A stretch of 64,000 nucleotides of DNA from Crassaminicella profunda. GTDB taxonomy: Bacteria; Bacillota; Clostridia; Peptostreptococcales; Thermotaleaceae. Made by a program: the position numbers and the translations under genes. The stretch lies in assembly GCF_019884785.1 (NCBI RefSeq), contig NZ_CP082326.1, positions 3,403,355-3,467,354 on the forward strand, given 5' to 3'. Of the stretch, positions 54,395 through 63,389 are shown piece by piece. Position 1 is the stretch's first letter; each line of letters starts with the position of its first letter. The notes under the pieces were generated by a model, which had not been told where the DNA came from, made no database searches, and was given only the letters and a program-made list of their open reading frames with translations.

Positions 54395-56971
54395 TTATTC
54401 TTTAATTATTCTAACAATCCCATTTGATCCATCAACTTCAAGTATGTCACCATCTTTGACAATATCCATAATGCCAAGCATTCCACTCACACAAGGAATA
54501 CCATACTCTCTGGCTATTATACCACCATGCTGAAGAGGTCCTCCTACTTCCATAATAACACCTGCTGCATTGATGAAAATCGGTGTCCATGATGGTTCTG
54601 TGGCTTTGGTTACTAATATCTCACCTGAATTTAATGGTTTCTCATAGGGAGTTCTCAGCACCTTGGCCTTGCCCCTCGCAACACCAGGAGCTATTGGCGC
54701 ACCCACTAAATCGCCATCTTCAGCATTAATTTTTGGCTTAAATATCTTTCCTCTACTATCAATTACAAGGGGCCAATCCTTAATATGTGCAACTTTTTTA
54801 TAAGGTTCCAAGTTTTCATCTCTTATCCTCTTAAGATCAATGTCTTCACCCTTTTGAGCACAAACAATTTCATTAACATGAAGATCAAATATATGCCATT
54901 TATCTTTAAGTCTACCCTCTTGTACAAATTTTTTTCCAATTTCAAGAGCAATATCATGAAGTTTTGCATAGATCATTACAATCATATATTTAGGGTGTTC
55001 TCTGTAACCAAAAGTTGCTTGATAAATTTTTGCTTGTTTTTCAAACTTTTTATCGAAACCACCTATCTTTGCTACAGCAAGTAATTTTTTATATGCCTCT
55101 TCTCTTTTTGTTTTTACATTTAAAATTTGACTATCTTTAATATTGATATTTGTAAGCTTCTCATATAGCAATGTAGGGTCTTCGTATACCCTTTTAGAAG
55201 CAACATCTATCTCCATAAAGCCCCTTGCTCCAAATTTGTCTAAATACTCAACGTAATCATTCATAAACTCCTTTGAATATGACTTTTCTTTAATTTTTTT
55301 CATAAACGCCTCTACGGATTTAGTTGCCTGAAATTCATCATAAGAGGCAAGTTTAAATAATAAATGCCCCATTTGACTCGTTGGGTTTCCCTCTAAATCC
55401 ATCCCTAAGGCCGTTACAAGTGTCTCTACATCCTTCCCTTTAAACATTTTCTTAATAGAAGAAAATGCTGACATTCCTGCTATCATTATTCCCATGGTAT
55501 TCATAATAGTTTCAAGGTCTTTCATTGTAAAATCAACGATTTCACTAAAATTTTTATTTGAGTTTAATATTTTAAGATGTTCTATAATCCTACTTGCTGT
55601 CATATTATATTCCTCAACAACTTCTTTATAATCGGAAAACTTGGCTTTTATTGTAGATGGTATCATTGGAAAAATCATTTTTAACATATTTAATTTTGTT
55701 TTTTTCATTACTTCTGGCATTTGAGCAGGTTTATATTCTTTGCCTAAATCTATATCCTCAAATATTTTTTTTACATTTTCATCATAACTTTTTAAAAATT
55801 TTTTTGTTGCGAAAGAACCCCAGCCTGCCATTATATTAGAAACATTCATATATTGTCTGCCATGGAGAGCTGGCATAGCTCCATCTAGTGAGGTTGGCAT
55901 AATACCCCCTTTTAAGTCATCTAGCATTCTTGCCCATAGTTCAATACCAAGAACAGACATACTTTCAGTAAATCCTTGTGTAAGTCCCATTACATCAATA
56001 TAAATATTTTTCTTTTCTCCAGGTTTAGTTACAAGCTCAGGAAATAAGGGAATATACGTTGTAATAGGTCTTGATTGTAATAGATATAATATATCTTTTT
56101 CAAAAGCCCATTCTGTATCCATAGGCTTTTTATAATACTTTTCACATTTTTTAATAAGTTCTGTTAGCTCTAAGATCTGCTGATCCGTAAGCGCCTGCTC
56201 ATCTGAATTATTATTATCTTTTTGAATCGTACCTCCATCATCTTTAAGCCACAGTGCAGTTTGTTTATCTCCTATTTTCTTTTTAATAATTTTATTTTTT
56301 ATACTATCTATAATATACGTATCAGGTGTTACTACTCCTGAAACGATACTTTCCCCAAGTCCAAAAGAAGCATTGACCATCACTTCATCATAACAATTGT
56401 TATTAGGATTCAGTGAAAACCCTACACCACTTACATCCGAAGCAATTTGTTTTTGCACGATAACGGCTATACATGTGTTTTCAAGGTCTATGTTATATTG
56501 CTTTTTATATTCCATAACTCTAACATCGAAACAGGAAGAAAATGCAGAAGCTATAGCCTGCTCAAGCCCCTGTGTTGTTATGCCAAGTAACGTCTCATAC
56601 ATTCCAGCAAAACTAGTGCCTTCTAAATCCTCTTCCGGAGAAGACGAACGCACAGCAAAAACTGTACCTACCTCAAATTCTCTTAACGCTTCTTCCATAG
56701 CTACCTTTTGTTTTTCATTAAACATAAGCTGTGCTGCTTTTAATTTTACTGCTTCACACTGTTCTCTTGTCACCTTTAAAAGTACTTCTAACCATTCACT
56801 TGAATCTTTTATTTCTTGAAGCCACGGATTAAAAAAATCAACAGATAAGACAAAACCTGATGGAACTAGAAAACCTGCCTTTGTCGTTTCTATAAGTGCT
56901 TTCGCTTTACCTCCAACTTCAGATAATAGTGGACTATCTTTTGTCGTAAAAGGATATATCTTCTTATTCAT
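54395..56971 (-). CDS. PEP synthase/rifampin phosphotransferase-family enzyme
   Basis: An 858-residue three-domain enzyme. The N-terminal PPDK ATP-grasp domain (about 1-310) shows GGKAKALIE, FAVRSSSPEEDLEGTSFAG, GFSLNPNNN, NASFGLGES and the ATP-binding end MDTEWAFEKD...LLQSRPI. The middle (about 315-750) is helical. The C-terminal phosphohistidine domain has GGPLQHGGIIAREYGIPCV with His815. Length and order match rifampin phosphotransferases and Bacillus Pps rather than true PEP synthase, which has an additional pyruvate-binding TIM barrel. It may inactivate rifamycins or act on another substrate. GGAGGGA precedes the ATG. Confidence 0.82.
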   Translation of the reverse strand: MNKKIYPFTTKDSPLLSEVGGKAKALIETTKAGFLVPSGFVLSVDFFNPWLQEIKDSSEWLEVLLKVTREQCEAVKLKAAQLMFNEKQKVAMEEALREFEVGTVFAVRSSSPEEDLEGTSFAGMYETLLGITTQGLEQAIASAFSSCFDVRVMEYKKQYNIDLENTCIAVIVQKQIASDVSGVGFSLNPNNNCYDEVMVNASFGLGESIVSGVVTPDTYIIDSIKNKIIKKKIGDKQTALWLKDDGGTIQKDNNNSDEQALTDQQILELTELIKKCEKYYKKPMDTEWAFEKDILYLLQSRPITTYIPLFPELVTKPGEKKNIYIDVMGLTQGFTESMSVLGIELWARMLDDLKGGIMPTSLDGAMPALHGRQYMNVSNIMAGWGSFATKKFLKSYDENVKKIFEDIDLGKEYKPAQMPEVMKKTKLNMLKMIFPMIPSTIKAKFSDYKEVVEEYNMTASRIIEHLKILNSNKNFSEIVDFTMKDLETIMNTMGIMIAGMSAFSSIKKMFKGKDVETLVTALGMDLEGNPTSQMGHLLFKLASYDEFQATKSVEAFMKKIKEKSYSKEFMNDYVEYLDKFGARGFMEIDVASKRVYEDPTLLYEKLTNINIKDSQILNVKTKREEAYKKLLAVAKIGGFDKKFEKQAKIYQATFGYREHPKYMIVMIYAKLHDIALEIGKKFVQEGRLKDKWHIFDLHVNEIVCAQKGEDIDLKRIRDENLEPYKKVAHIKDWPLVIDSRGKIFKPKINAEDGDLVGAPIAPGVARGKAKVLRTPYEKPLNSGEILVTKATEPSWTPIFINAAGVIMEVGGPLQHGGIIAREYGIPCVSGMLGIMDIVKDGDILEVDGSNGIVRIIKE

Positions 56972-57101
56972 TTCTTTCCCTCCTTTTTATCTTTTATTTA
57001 AATTTCATTCTCTACTAAAGGATACGCTGAATCCTATTGAGAACACGCTGTACATATATTCATTAGCTATTACCTTCTGTATAAATGTCTTCACTAGAAT
57101 G

Positions 57102-57242
57102 TTAATGAACATAATAGGTCATCATCACATCCATTAAAGCAATACCTATAAACAATAGTTTACTTAAACCTATATATTTTCCAAATCCGACCAAAATATA
57201 CTTTTCAATAAAAATAAGAATAATCCAATGGTTGCTGCACAT
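57102..57242 (-). CDS. Possible 46-residue hydrophobic small protein or remnant
   Basis: An open frame from ATG 57242 to TAA 57102. The product is hydrophobic with a FIGIALMDVMMTYY segment near the end. The ribosome-binding site is weak, and no family is recognised, so it may be chance or a decayed membrane gene. Confidence 0.22.
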   Translation of the reverse strand: MCSNHWIILIFIEKYILVGFGKYIGLSKLLFIGIALMDVMMTYYVH

Positions 57243-57289
57243 TCTCTAACATCAATTATATATAGGAATATAATCAACATTTGTATAAA

Positions 57290-57315
57290 AAGACACCCTT
57301 TTTATTGAGTGTCTT
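57290..57315 (-). terminator. Hairpin, possible terminator on the minus strand
   Basis: AAGACAC pairs with GTGTCTT; the minus-strand product continues TTTTATAC. It could terminate transcripts from the 57551-58810 gene. Confidence 0.5.
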
Positions 57316-57439
57316 AAAAAATTCTTTTTTACTTTTCTTCTTATACCTTTCATCTTGTGCCTAAGCTTAAATGCCTGCATCTATATAATCTTTTTTATTT
57401 CATTAATGCTTATATTCATATCAGATCCATCTTCAAAAT

Positions 57440-57479
57440 AACTTCCCATTATAATATATGCTTCTTATAATGGGAAGTT
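57440..57479. terminator. Strong hairpin after the 419-residue protein gene
   Basis: AACTTCCCATTATAA pairs perfectly with TTATAATGGGAAGTT around a 10-nt loop. The tail on the minus strand is only moderately U-rich, so termination is likely but not certain. Confidence 0.55.
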
Positions 57480-57550
57480 GAACAGCTCAAAGATTAGTCT
57501 TGGTACGGTTAGCCCTTTCGCTACTTGGCTTACATTTCCTATATATCTCT

Positions 57551-58810
57551 TTATTCCTCTGTCTCTTTAACAGATTTAAGTTTCATATCAAAACCATTTA
57601 CATGATTCCCATTCAAAGAAATAGCTATGATTTTATTTCTGCCTGTTTTTTCATCTTTTCCATATATAAATTTGTATTCTCCTAAACTATTACTTTCTAT
57701 GCACTTGATGTCTTCTTCATCTGCAAATTTATGTTTTTTAATAAATACTGCTGCAATTTTTTTACCTTCCTCTTTTGTTAAAGAAGCTTGTTTTATTTCT
57801 TCACCATAACCTACACCTTCAATTTTCCCTTCCTTTGTTAAGACTATAGAATATTTTTCGCCATCCCACCGTGCAAACCAAATAGCAAAACTATAATTAT
57901 ATTGTAAATCCTCTGCTACATCCTTCGTATCTACTTTTACATTAAAATACTTTTCAAATACATTTTCAGTAATTTTTACAGCTTCTTCTCTTGTAATCTT
58001 CTTGCTTTCTACTTCTTTTGCTTCAACTATATGATAAGCATTCTTCTCATACTCTGATACTGCCTTTTTCCCTACAGAGAAATAATTTACTTTCCCTGAA
58101 ACCCTATCAATCTTTATATTTATTTTTTTACTGACATCATTCATATTTTCATAAAAAAGCATAAAAGTATCAAATATATGTTCATCCTGTTCAAAATAAG
58201 TTACATCCTCTATAAGTCCAATAAACTTTAATTGCTCTACATCTTCAAGATTATTTCTAGCTATAAATGCTTCTGCTATTTTCTTTGATTGTTCAAAACT
58301 AATAAAATCTATTGGTTTTAATTTTTTTAATACATCTCTTTTTATACATGTAACTTGTAAAATTTCTTTTGTTTCATCATCAAAAGACACAGCATATGTT
58401 TCTAACTTTTTACCCCCATATACGTCCCCAAAAAAATCAATGGTTCCAAATTTAATTCTCTTTTTTTCTTCTTCTAAATAATCTATGGTTGCTCCTCTTT
58501 CTCCTGTTCTTGTTGATAATTCGACTATCATACTTTCTATTCTTTCTAATTGCTTTTCTACTGTATTATGCTCAATATTAAATTCTAATTTGTCTCCATC
58601 TATTTTTACTTTGTAATGCTTTTCAATAGCTTCTATTGCTTTAATTTTTAGATACTCATTTTCTGCTTCTTCTCTTTTTTCTTCATGTACTACCTTTTGT
58701 TTGATTTTATTTGATGCAGTATTATTTTCTACAAGATTATATATATTGTATCCTGCTACTAATAAAACACCTGCTACTAAAATGCCTACTATTATTTTTT
58801 CCCCTTTCAT
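57551..58810 (-). CDS. Membrane-anchored protein of unknown function (PepSY-like repeats)
   Basis: A 419-residue protein with one N-terminal membrane helix (about 5-25) and a large extracytoplasmic part. Repeated patterns such as LTKEEGKKIAAVFIKKHKF and ITREEAVKITENVFEKYF resemble the PepSY/YcdB type in which a helix with an EEA.K.A motif precedes a beta segment. No catalytic motif is seen. It follows the TolB-like lipoprotein gene by 15 bp and is probably in one transcript with the two-component system upstream. The Lys/Glu content is high. Confidence 0.65.
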   Translation of the reverse strand: MKGEKIIVGILVAGVLLVAGYNIYNLVENNTASNKIKQKVVHEEKREEAENEYLKIKAIEAIEKHYKVKIDGDKLEFNIEHNTVEKQLERIESMIVELSTRTGERGATIDYLEEEKKRIKFGTIDFFGDVYGGKKLETYAVSFDDETKEILQVTCIKRDVLKKLKPIDFISFEQSKKIAEAFIARNNLEDVEQLKFIGLIEDVTYFEQDEHIFDTFMLFYENMNDVSKKINIKIDRVSGKVNYFSVGKKAVSEYEKNAYHIVEAKEVESKKITREEAVKITENVFEKYFNVKVDTKDVAEDLQYNYSFAIWFARWDGEKYSIVLTKEGKIEGVGYGEEIKQASLTKEEGKKIAAVFIKKHKFADEEDIKCIESNSLGEYKFIYGKDEKTGRNKIIAISLNGNHVNGFDMKLKSVKETEE

Positions 58811-58825
58811 TTTATATCCCTTTCA

Positions 58826-59989
58826 TTACTTTAATGTAACTACATTGGTAACATCCATTTCATCAAATGGTCTTCCATTATTTTTAGGCTTTTTACTATG
58901 CATCATTATTTTTTGACCAGATGGACTCCATTTAATAGGTGTGTAATATTCCCCTGTAGCAATCAATGATTTTTTCTTTGTTTTTACATCTACTACATAA
59001 ACCCCTTCATGTCCCTCTTCATTTGATATATAAACTACCTTTGTTCCATCAACAGACCACTTTGCACCAAATATATATCCTTCCACTAAAATATCTCTTT
59101 GTTTTCCTTCTAAATCTATTGTAATCAATTCATTTACATCTTTATCAAGGTTTGATGTAATCATAAGTAGTTGTTCTTTACTAGGAGATAGCGTAACCTC
59201 TTGAACATGGTCTTTCACTAATACTTTCTTTTCTTTTTTATTCATATCATAAACTTTTAGCTTGTTATCATCATGTGCTCCTCGATGTATTGTTACATAA
59301 TATATTTTATCTAAAACTTTTATTGGGTTTGTAATACTAAGTCCATCTAACGGATCTTGTGTCCCCATTGTTCCACTTTCTACATCTTTTATTTTTTTTA
59401 TCCTTCCATCAACGTTTATAGTAGCAAACCCTCTGATACTGTGGCAAGGAATAATTAATTCTTCATTATTTATCCATTGAGCTTCACTCAAATCATACTC
59501 ATCTATAACATTATCTGTAATTTTAGCTATCGTATTTCCTTGTGCGTCTGAAATATATCCTGTTGCCTTTTCTTCAAATTCATTTCTATAAAATAGATAC
59601 TTATTATTAGGTGCAAAAATTGCCCCATCTTGGAATTTTGATTGATCACCAATGCTTTTTTCTGCTTTATCATTTAGATTATATACATAAAGATTTTTCA
59701 CTTCAAAATCAGCCTTCAGTTTCGCATTATCAATTTTTACTGGTTCTAATTCACTATTTTCCTTTGTGATTACTATTTTATTTTCATCTATCCAATCATT
59801 TCCTATTATTCCTTCATAAATATCAATTTTAGATGCAACAACTTCAGTTGCTAAGATATCTTTTGTGTCCTTTATGATAGTTATATTTTCATTATTTTCT
59901 TGTCCCTCTGCTTTGTATTGTGTACATCCCACTGTTCCTACTAAAGCACTAAGCACCAAAATACCTGCTAATAATTTTCTTTTGATCAT
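58826..59989 (-). CDS. TolB-like beta-propeller lipoprotein
   Basis: A 387-residue lipoprotein. The signal ends GTVGC with Cys22 as lipid site. The mature part has WD40/TolB-type blades, such as GAKWSVDGTKVVYISNEEGHEGVYVVD and PIKWSPSGQKIMMHSK, with related blades before them (AIFAPNNKYLFYRNE). Such propellers on the outer face commonly bind proteins or peptides or work as sensors. It is probably part of the output or signal input of the adjacent two-component system. AGGAGG-type ribosome-binding site precedes the ATG. Confidence 0.78.
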   Translation of the reverse strand: MIKRKLLAGILVLSALVGTVGCTQYKAEGQENNENITIIKDTKDILATEVVASKIDIYEGIIGNDWIDENKIVITKENSELEPVKIDNAKLKADFEVKNLYVYNLNDKAEKSIGDQSKFQDGAIFAPNNKYLFYRNEFEEKATGYISDAQGNTIAKITDNVIDEYDLSEAQWINNEELIIPCHSIRGFATINVDGRIKKIKDVESGTMGTQDPLDGLSITNPIKVLDKIYYVTIHRGAHDDNKLKVYDMNKKEKKVLVKDHVQEVTLSPSKEQLLMITSNLDKDVNELITIDLEGKQRDILVEGYIFGAKWSVDGTKVVYISNEEGHEGVYVVDVKTKKKSLIATGEYYTPIKWSPSGQKIMMHSKKPKNNGRPFDEMDVTNVVTLK

Positions 59990-60076
59990 TTTTCAATTCC
60001 TCCTTATTTTCTATAAGGATACTATACCTAATTGATTTTTCAAAAGTATATCTAATTGTTTCAAAACTGTAAACTT

Positions 60077-61528
60077 TTATAAAGCTGGAAAAGAAATCAA
60101 AAATGTAGTTCCTTTTTCGTTTGTATCTAATACAGAAATGATTCCTTTTTGTTTTTCTATTAATTCTTTTACAAGAGAAAGGCCTAATCCTGTCCCCTCA
60201 TGATTTTGAGATTGATCTTTATTAACGGTATAAAAAGGTTCAAATATTTTCTTCCTTGCTTCTTTTGGAATTCCTATTCCTGTATCTGCTACTTCTATAA
60301 ATACTTTTTTATCCCGCATATAGCTGTTAATAAATATTTTTCCTTGAACCTTATTATATTTTATAGCATTGTCTATCAAATTTATAAAAATATGCATTAG
60401 ATTTTCCTTATCTCCTAGAATAAAGCCAGATTGCAAGCTTTTTATTATGAGAATATTAAACTTTTGAGCTTTTCCTTCCATACGGCTACAAATTTCTTCT
60501 AATATTTCTTTTACATCTATTTTTTCACATTGAAATTCAAAATCATATTTTTGTAATGAAGACAAATATAAAATCTTCTCCACCATCTCATATAGTCTTT
60601 GTGTTTCTTTTGCTATATTTACCTTTGCATCTCTTAACAAATTCGGATCGTCTGAATACATATCTAATAAATCTATATAGGTTCTTATAACTGTAAGAGG
60701 TGTTTTGAATTCATGGGTTATATTCCCAATAAAAATTTTCTGCTGCTTTTCTAATGCTTTTAATTTCTGTACTGCTAGTTTGAGTTTTTCCTGTTCTTCT
60801 TCCATCTCTTTTATATTTTTTTCAATTCGACTACTCATATAATAAATGTCTTCACTCAATTCCCCAATTTCATCCGTTCTTGTAAGGGGAATAATACGAT
60901 TATATAATCCCATTTTAATGTCTCGTGTATCTTTTTTTAGTTTAAAAATACTTTTAGTAAATGTATTAAAATAAAAATATGCACTAATAAAACTAAATAC
61001 AAATACAACTACTCCGATCTTCATAAAAAGAACCTTTATAGCATTATAAAAATCAATATTTTTTTTAAGAGAGTAATGAAATTTGATAACTCCTATTTGT
61101 CTCTCATTATAAAGTGGAGCCATATATACTACATGCTCTCCTACAATTTCATATGCTATTTGATCTTTCAATGCATGAGAAAGTAACTCTTTTGTATCTG
61201 TTCTATTATTATACGGCATAGAATTAACTAATTCTTTTCCATTCATATCATAAATGGCAATATGCATTCCATTTATTGAATTTAACTGCAATACAAGTTC
61301 TTGTGCACTTTTTTGTAAAAATTGTTCTTGATCTTCTATTGATTTTGTAAGATACATCTGCCTAATATAGGTGTTTGCAATTTTTACTTGTCGTGCTAAA
61401 TACATTTCATAGTCCTTCTTTTGATTGTTTTGTATTCCATTTAGTACTAGTGTACTGAGTATACTTACTGTTAAAAGTAAAAGAATTGCTAAAAATACAC
61501 TGGATTTTATCTTTATACTAACCTTCAT
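60077..61528 (-). CDS. Sensor histidine kinase of the second two-component system
   Basis: A membrane kinase of about 483 residues counted from the ATG at 61528, which has AGGTGA 5 nt upstream; the GTG three codons earlier is less likely. TM1 is at about 10-31 and TM2 at about 168-188, flanking a roughly 135-residue sensor that resembles a Cache-like fold. HAMP follows, then His272 (NITHEFKTPLT) and ATPase boxes INLIDNAIKYN, DTGIGIP and GTGLGLSL. It overlaps its response regulator gene by 11 bp. Confidence 0.92.
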   Translation of the reverse strand: MKVSIKIKSSVFLAILLLLTVSILSTLVLNGIQNNQKKDYEMYLARQVKIANTYIRQMYLTKSIEDQEQFLQKSAQELVLQLNSINGMHIAIYDMNGKELVNSMPYNNRTDTKELLSHALKDQIAYEIVGEHVVYMAPLYNERQIGVIKFHYSLKKNIDFYNAIKVLFMKIGVVVFVFSFISAYFYFNTFTKSIFKLKKDTRDIKMGLYNRIIPLTRTDEIGELSEDIYYMSSRIEKNIKEMEEEQEKLKLAVQKLKALEKQQKIFIGNITHEFKTPLTVIRTYIDLLDMYSDDPNLLRDAKVNIAKETQRLYEMVEKILYLSSLQKYDFEFQCEKIDVKEILEEICSRMEGKAQKFNILIIKSLQSGFILGDKENLMHIFINLIDNAIKYNKVQGKIFINSYMRDKKVFIEVADTGIGIPKEARKKIFEPFYTVNKDQSQNHEGTGLGLSLVKELIEKQKGIISVLDTNEKGTTFLISFPAL

Positions 61529-62213
61529 AGATTTCACCTATCGCTTTATATCCTACTCTATATACTGTCTGTATGATATTTTCATAAGGCTTATCTAATT
61601 TTTTTCTGAGTCTTTGAATATGAATATCCACTGTACGAGTTCCCCCAATATACTCCATTCCCCAAATTAAATCTAAAAGCTCATCTCTTGTATATACTCG
61701 ATCTAAATTTGATAATAAAAGAACTAACAAATCAAATTCTTTAGGCGTAAATTCCAATTCTTTTTCTTTTATAAGAACTTTTCTTTGTTTTAACATGACC
61801 TTTAAATCTTTAATTTGTATATGTGTATCTTCAGATTCATTTGTATTTTTATTTAACCTTCTAAGTAATGATTTAACCCTTGCTATTACTTCCCTTATAT
61901 CAAAGGGCTTTGTTATATAATCATCCGCTCCTAACTCTAGCCCTAATACTTTATCTACAATATCATTTTTTGCAGTAAGCATGACAATCCCTAAATTTTC
62001 TCTATTATCTAATTTCCTACATACTTCAAATCCATTCATTTTAGGCATCATCACATCTATAATCACTATATGTGGATTAAAGTTTTTTATTGTATTTAAT
62101 GCTTCTTCTCCATTATAAGCAGTCTCAACACTATAGCCTTCTCTTGTAAAAGCATATGCAATTAAATCCGCAATACTTTTTTCATCATCTACTACTAGTA
62201 TTTTTTCTTTCAT
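61518..62213 (-). CDS. OmpR/PhoB-family response regulator
   Basis: A 231-residue regulator. The receiver has DDE at 9-11, phosphoacceptor Asp53 (IDVMMPKMNG) and Lys102 (TKPFDI). The winged helix follows at about 135-231 (LEFTPKEFDLLVLLLSNLDRVYTRDELL and RTVDIHIQRLRKKL). It starts the operon RR-HK-lipoprotein-membrane protein, and the stop overlaps the kinase start. The target genes are likely the two envelope genes that follow. Confidence 0.93.
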   Translation of the reverse strand: MKEKILVVDDEKSIADLIAYAFTREGYSVETAYNGEEALNTIKNFNPHIVIIDVMMPKMNGFEVCRKLDNRENLGIVMLTAKNDIVDKVLGLELGADDYITKPFDIREVIARVKSLLRRLNKNTNESEDTHIQIKDLKVMLKQRKVLIKEKELEFTPKEFDLLVLLLSNLDRVYTRDELLDLIWGMEYIGGTRTVDIHIQRLRKKLDKPYENIIQTVYRVGYKAIGEIYEG

Positions 62214-62749
62214 TTATTCATCCACCTCTCTATCTATATCACAGTATAATATATCTAATAAGAAATTAGAAATTATTTATAGACTTCTGGTGGTTCTCTT
62301 ATTTTCATTTCTTTTTATATTATTTATTCATCTAGTATATCCTTAAATATACTATTCTCACTTTATTTTAGAAAAAAATACAGTTATTTATAATACGCTT
62401 CATCTCACCAAATCCTAAATTTCTATATTTTATCCTTTCTAAAATAATTTTTCTTGCATATTATGTAGTAATTGTTAGTTACTCATGAGGTGCTAAAATA
62501 TTGTTATCTATATTTATTTTATTTATAGGCACGGGATTTTTAACACCTTTATTTTCAACAAATTTATTTAAGTCTTTCATTATAAAATCAACGATTTCAC
62601 TAAATTTTTTCTCTACATTTAATGTTTTAAGACATGCTATGTTATAAGGTATTATGAACTCTGGAACATAGCATTCCTGTGAATCGAATCACATTTTCTA
62701 AACATAGTGCATATGCTAATTTTATAAGACTATGAAAGGAATGAACCCT
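62214..62749. other. Intergenic region with a gene remnant
   Basis: A 536-bp AT-rich gap between the divergent regulator and cupin genes. It includes the remnant at 62479-62656. The promoters of both flanking genes must lie here, but I found no unambiguous boxes. Confidence 0.5.
62479..62656 (-). pseudogene. Remnant resembling part of the 858-residue PEP-synthase/RPH-family gene
   Basis: A 22-nt stretch (TAAAATCAACGATTTCACTAAA at about 62582-62603, quoted only for its first 20 bases as TAAAATCAACGATTTCACTA) is identical to a segment near 55529-55550 of the 858-residue gene, and similarity extends over about 85 bp. In translation, LK.LN..K.FSEIVDF.MKDL is shared with residues around 463-483 of that enzyme. 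The downstream part reads through a short unrelated tail to a stop at 62479. No start with a ribosome-binding site is seen, so it looks like a decayed duplicate. Confidence 0.45.
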
Positions 62750-63316
62750 ATGTATAATGTTTATAATCTATATCCATGTCCTTATTACATTAACACACCA
62801 ATGTATAATATGTATAAAACGTATCCCTATCCTTACTACGTTAATATACCAATGTATAGCTCAAACTTTTCAAAACAGTATACTACATTGAAGGATTATG
62901 GACCAGAACCCTTTGTAATTAATATTGAGGAGGCTACTACACAAAACCCTACTTTTCGTACCGCCTTATGGACAGGAGAAAATTTGCAAGTTACCTTGAT
63001 GAGCATCCCAGTTGGAGAGGATATAGGTTTAGAAGTTCATCCCACAGGTGATCAATTCATACGTATTGAAGAAGGTCAAGGACTTGTTAAAATGGGGGAT
63101 AGTAAAGATCAATTAGATTTTCAAGAAAAAGTCTATGATGACTATGCAATCATGATCCCTGCTGGTAAATGGCACAATATCATCAATACAGGTGATAAAC
63201 CACTTAAATTGTACGCTATCTATGCGCCACCTGAGCATCCGCGTGGTACAGTTCATAAAACTAAAGCAGATGCAGAAGCTGATGAAGATAACAAGAAATA
63301 CAAAAAGGGCTATTAA
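62750..63316 (+). CDS. Cupin-domain protein with Tyr-rich N terminus
   Basis: A 188-residue protein. The first 40 residues repeat MYN.Y..YPYPYY-type units, and a cupin domain follows at about 60-165. The cupin motifs are LEVHPTGDQFIRIEEG and IPAGKWHNIINTG, with His ligands for a metal. Related cupins are annotated as mannose-6-phosphate isomerase-like or spore-coat-associated. The ATG at 62750 is preferred because AAAGGA lies 9 nt upstream; an in-frame ATG at 62732 overlaps that site. The C terminus is charged. It has its own terminator. Confidence 0.85.
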   Translation: MYNVYNLYPCPYYINTPMYNMYKTYPYPYYVNIPMYSSNFSKQYTTLKDYGPEPFVINIEEATTQNPTFRTALWTGENLQVTLMSIPVGEDIGLEVHPTGDQFIRIEEGQGLVKMGDSKDQLDFQEKVYDDYAIMIPAGKWHNIINTGDKPLKLYAIYAPPEHPRGTVHKTKADAEADEDNKKYKKGY

Positions 63317-63329
63317 CTATGCCCTTTTT
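63302..63329 (+). terminator. Terminator after the cupin gene
   Basis: AAAAAGGGC pairs with GCCCTTTTT around a 10-nt loop, overlapping the stop codon and followed by T-rich sequence. Confidence 0.85.
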
Positions 63330-63389
63330 TATATAGCAATTATTTTTAATTTTTGCTTGACATCCGTTAGCTGATTTAATGTTTCTATA

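Larger units (their letters stand above)
56972..57550. other. Intergenic region with two hairpins and a possible small ORF
   Basis: A 579-bp gap. It holds a 46-codon ORF (57102-57242), a hairpin at 57290-57315 and a strong hairpin at 57440-57479, plus a locally more GC-rich stretch at about 57490-57530 that I could not assign. The promoter of the 858-residue enzyme gene must lie in its left part but was not identified. Confidence 0.55.

Noticed and set aside
57480-57545. Riboswitch, tRNA or insertion-sequence remnant in a locally GC-richer stretch
   Set aside because: No aptamer, cloverleaf or transposase motif could be assembled; left as unassigned.
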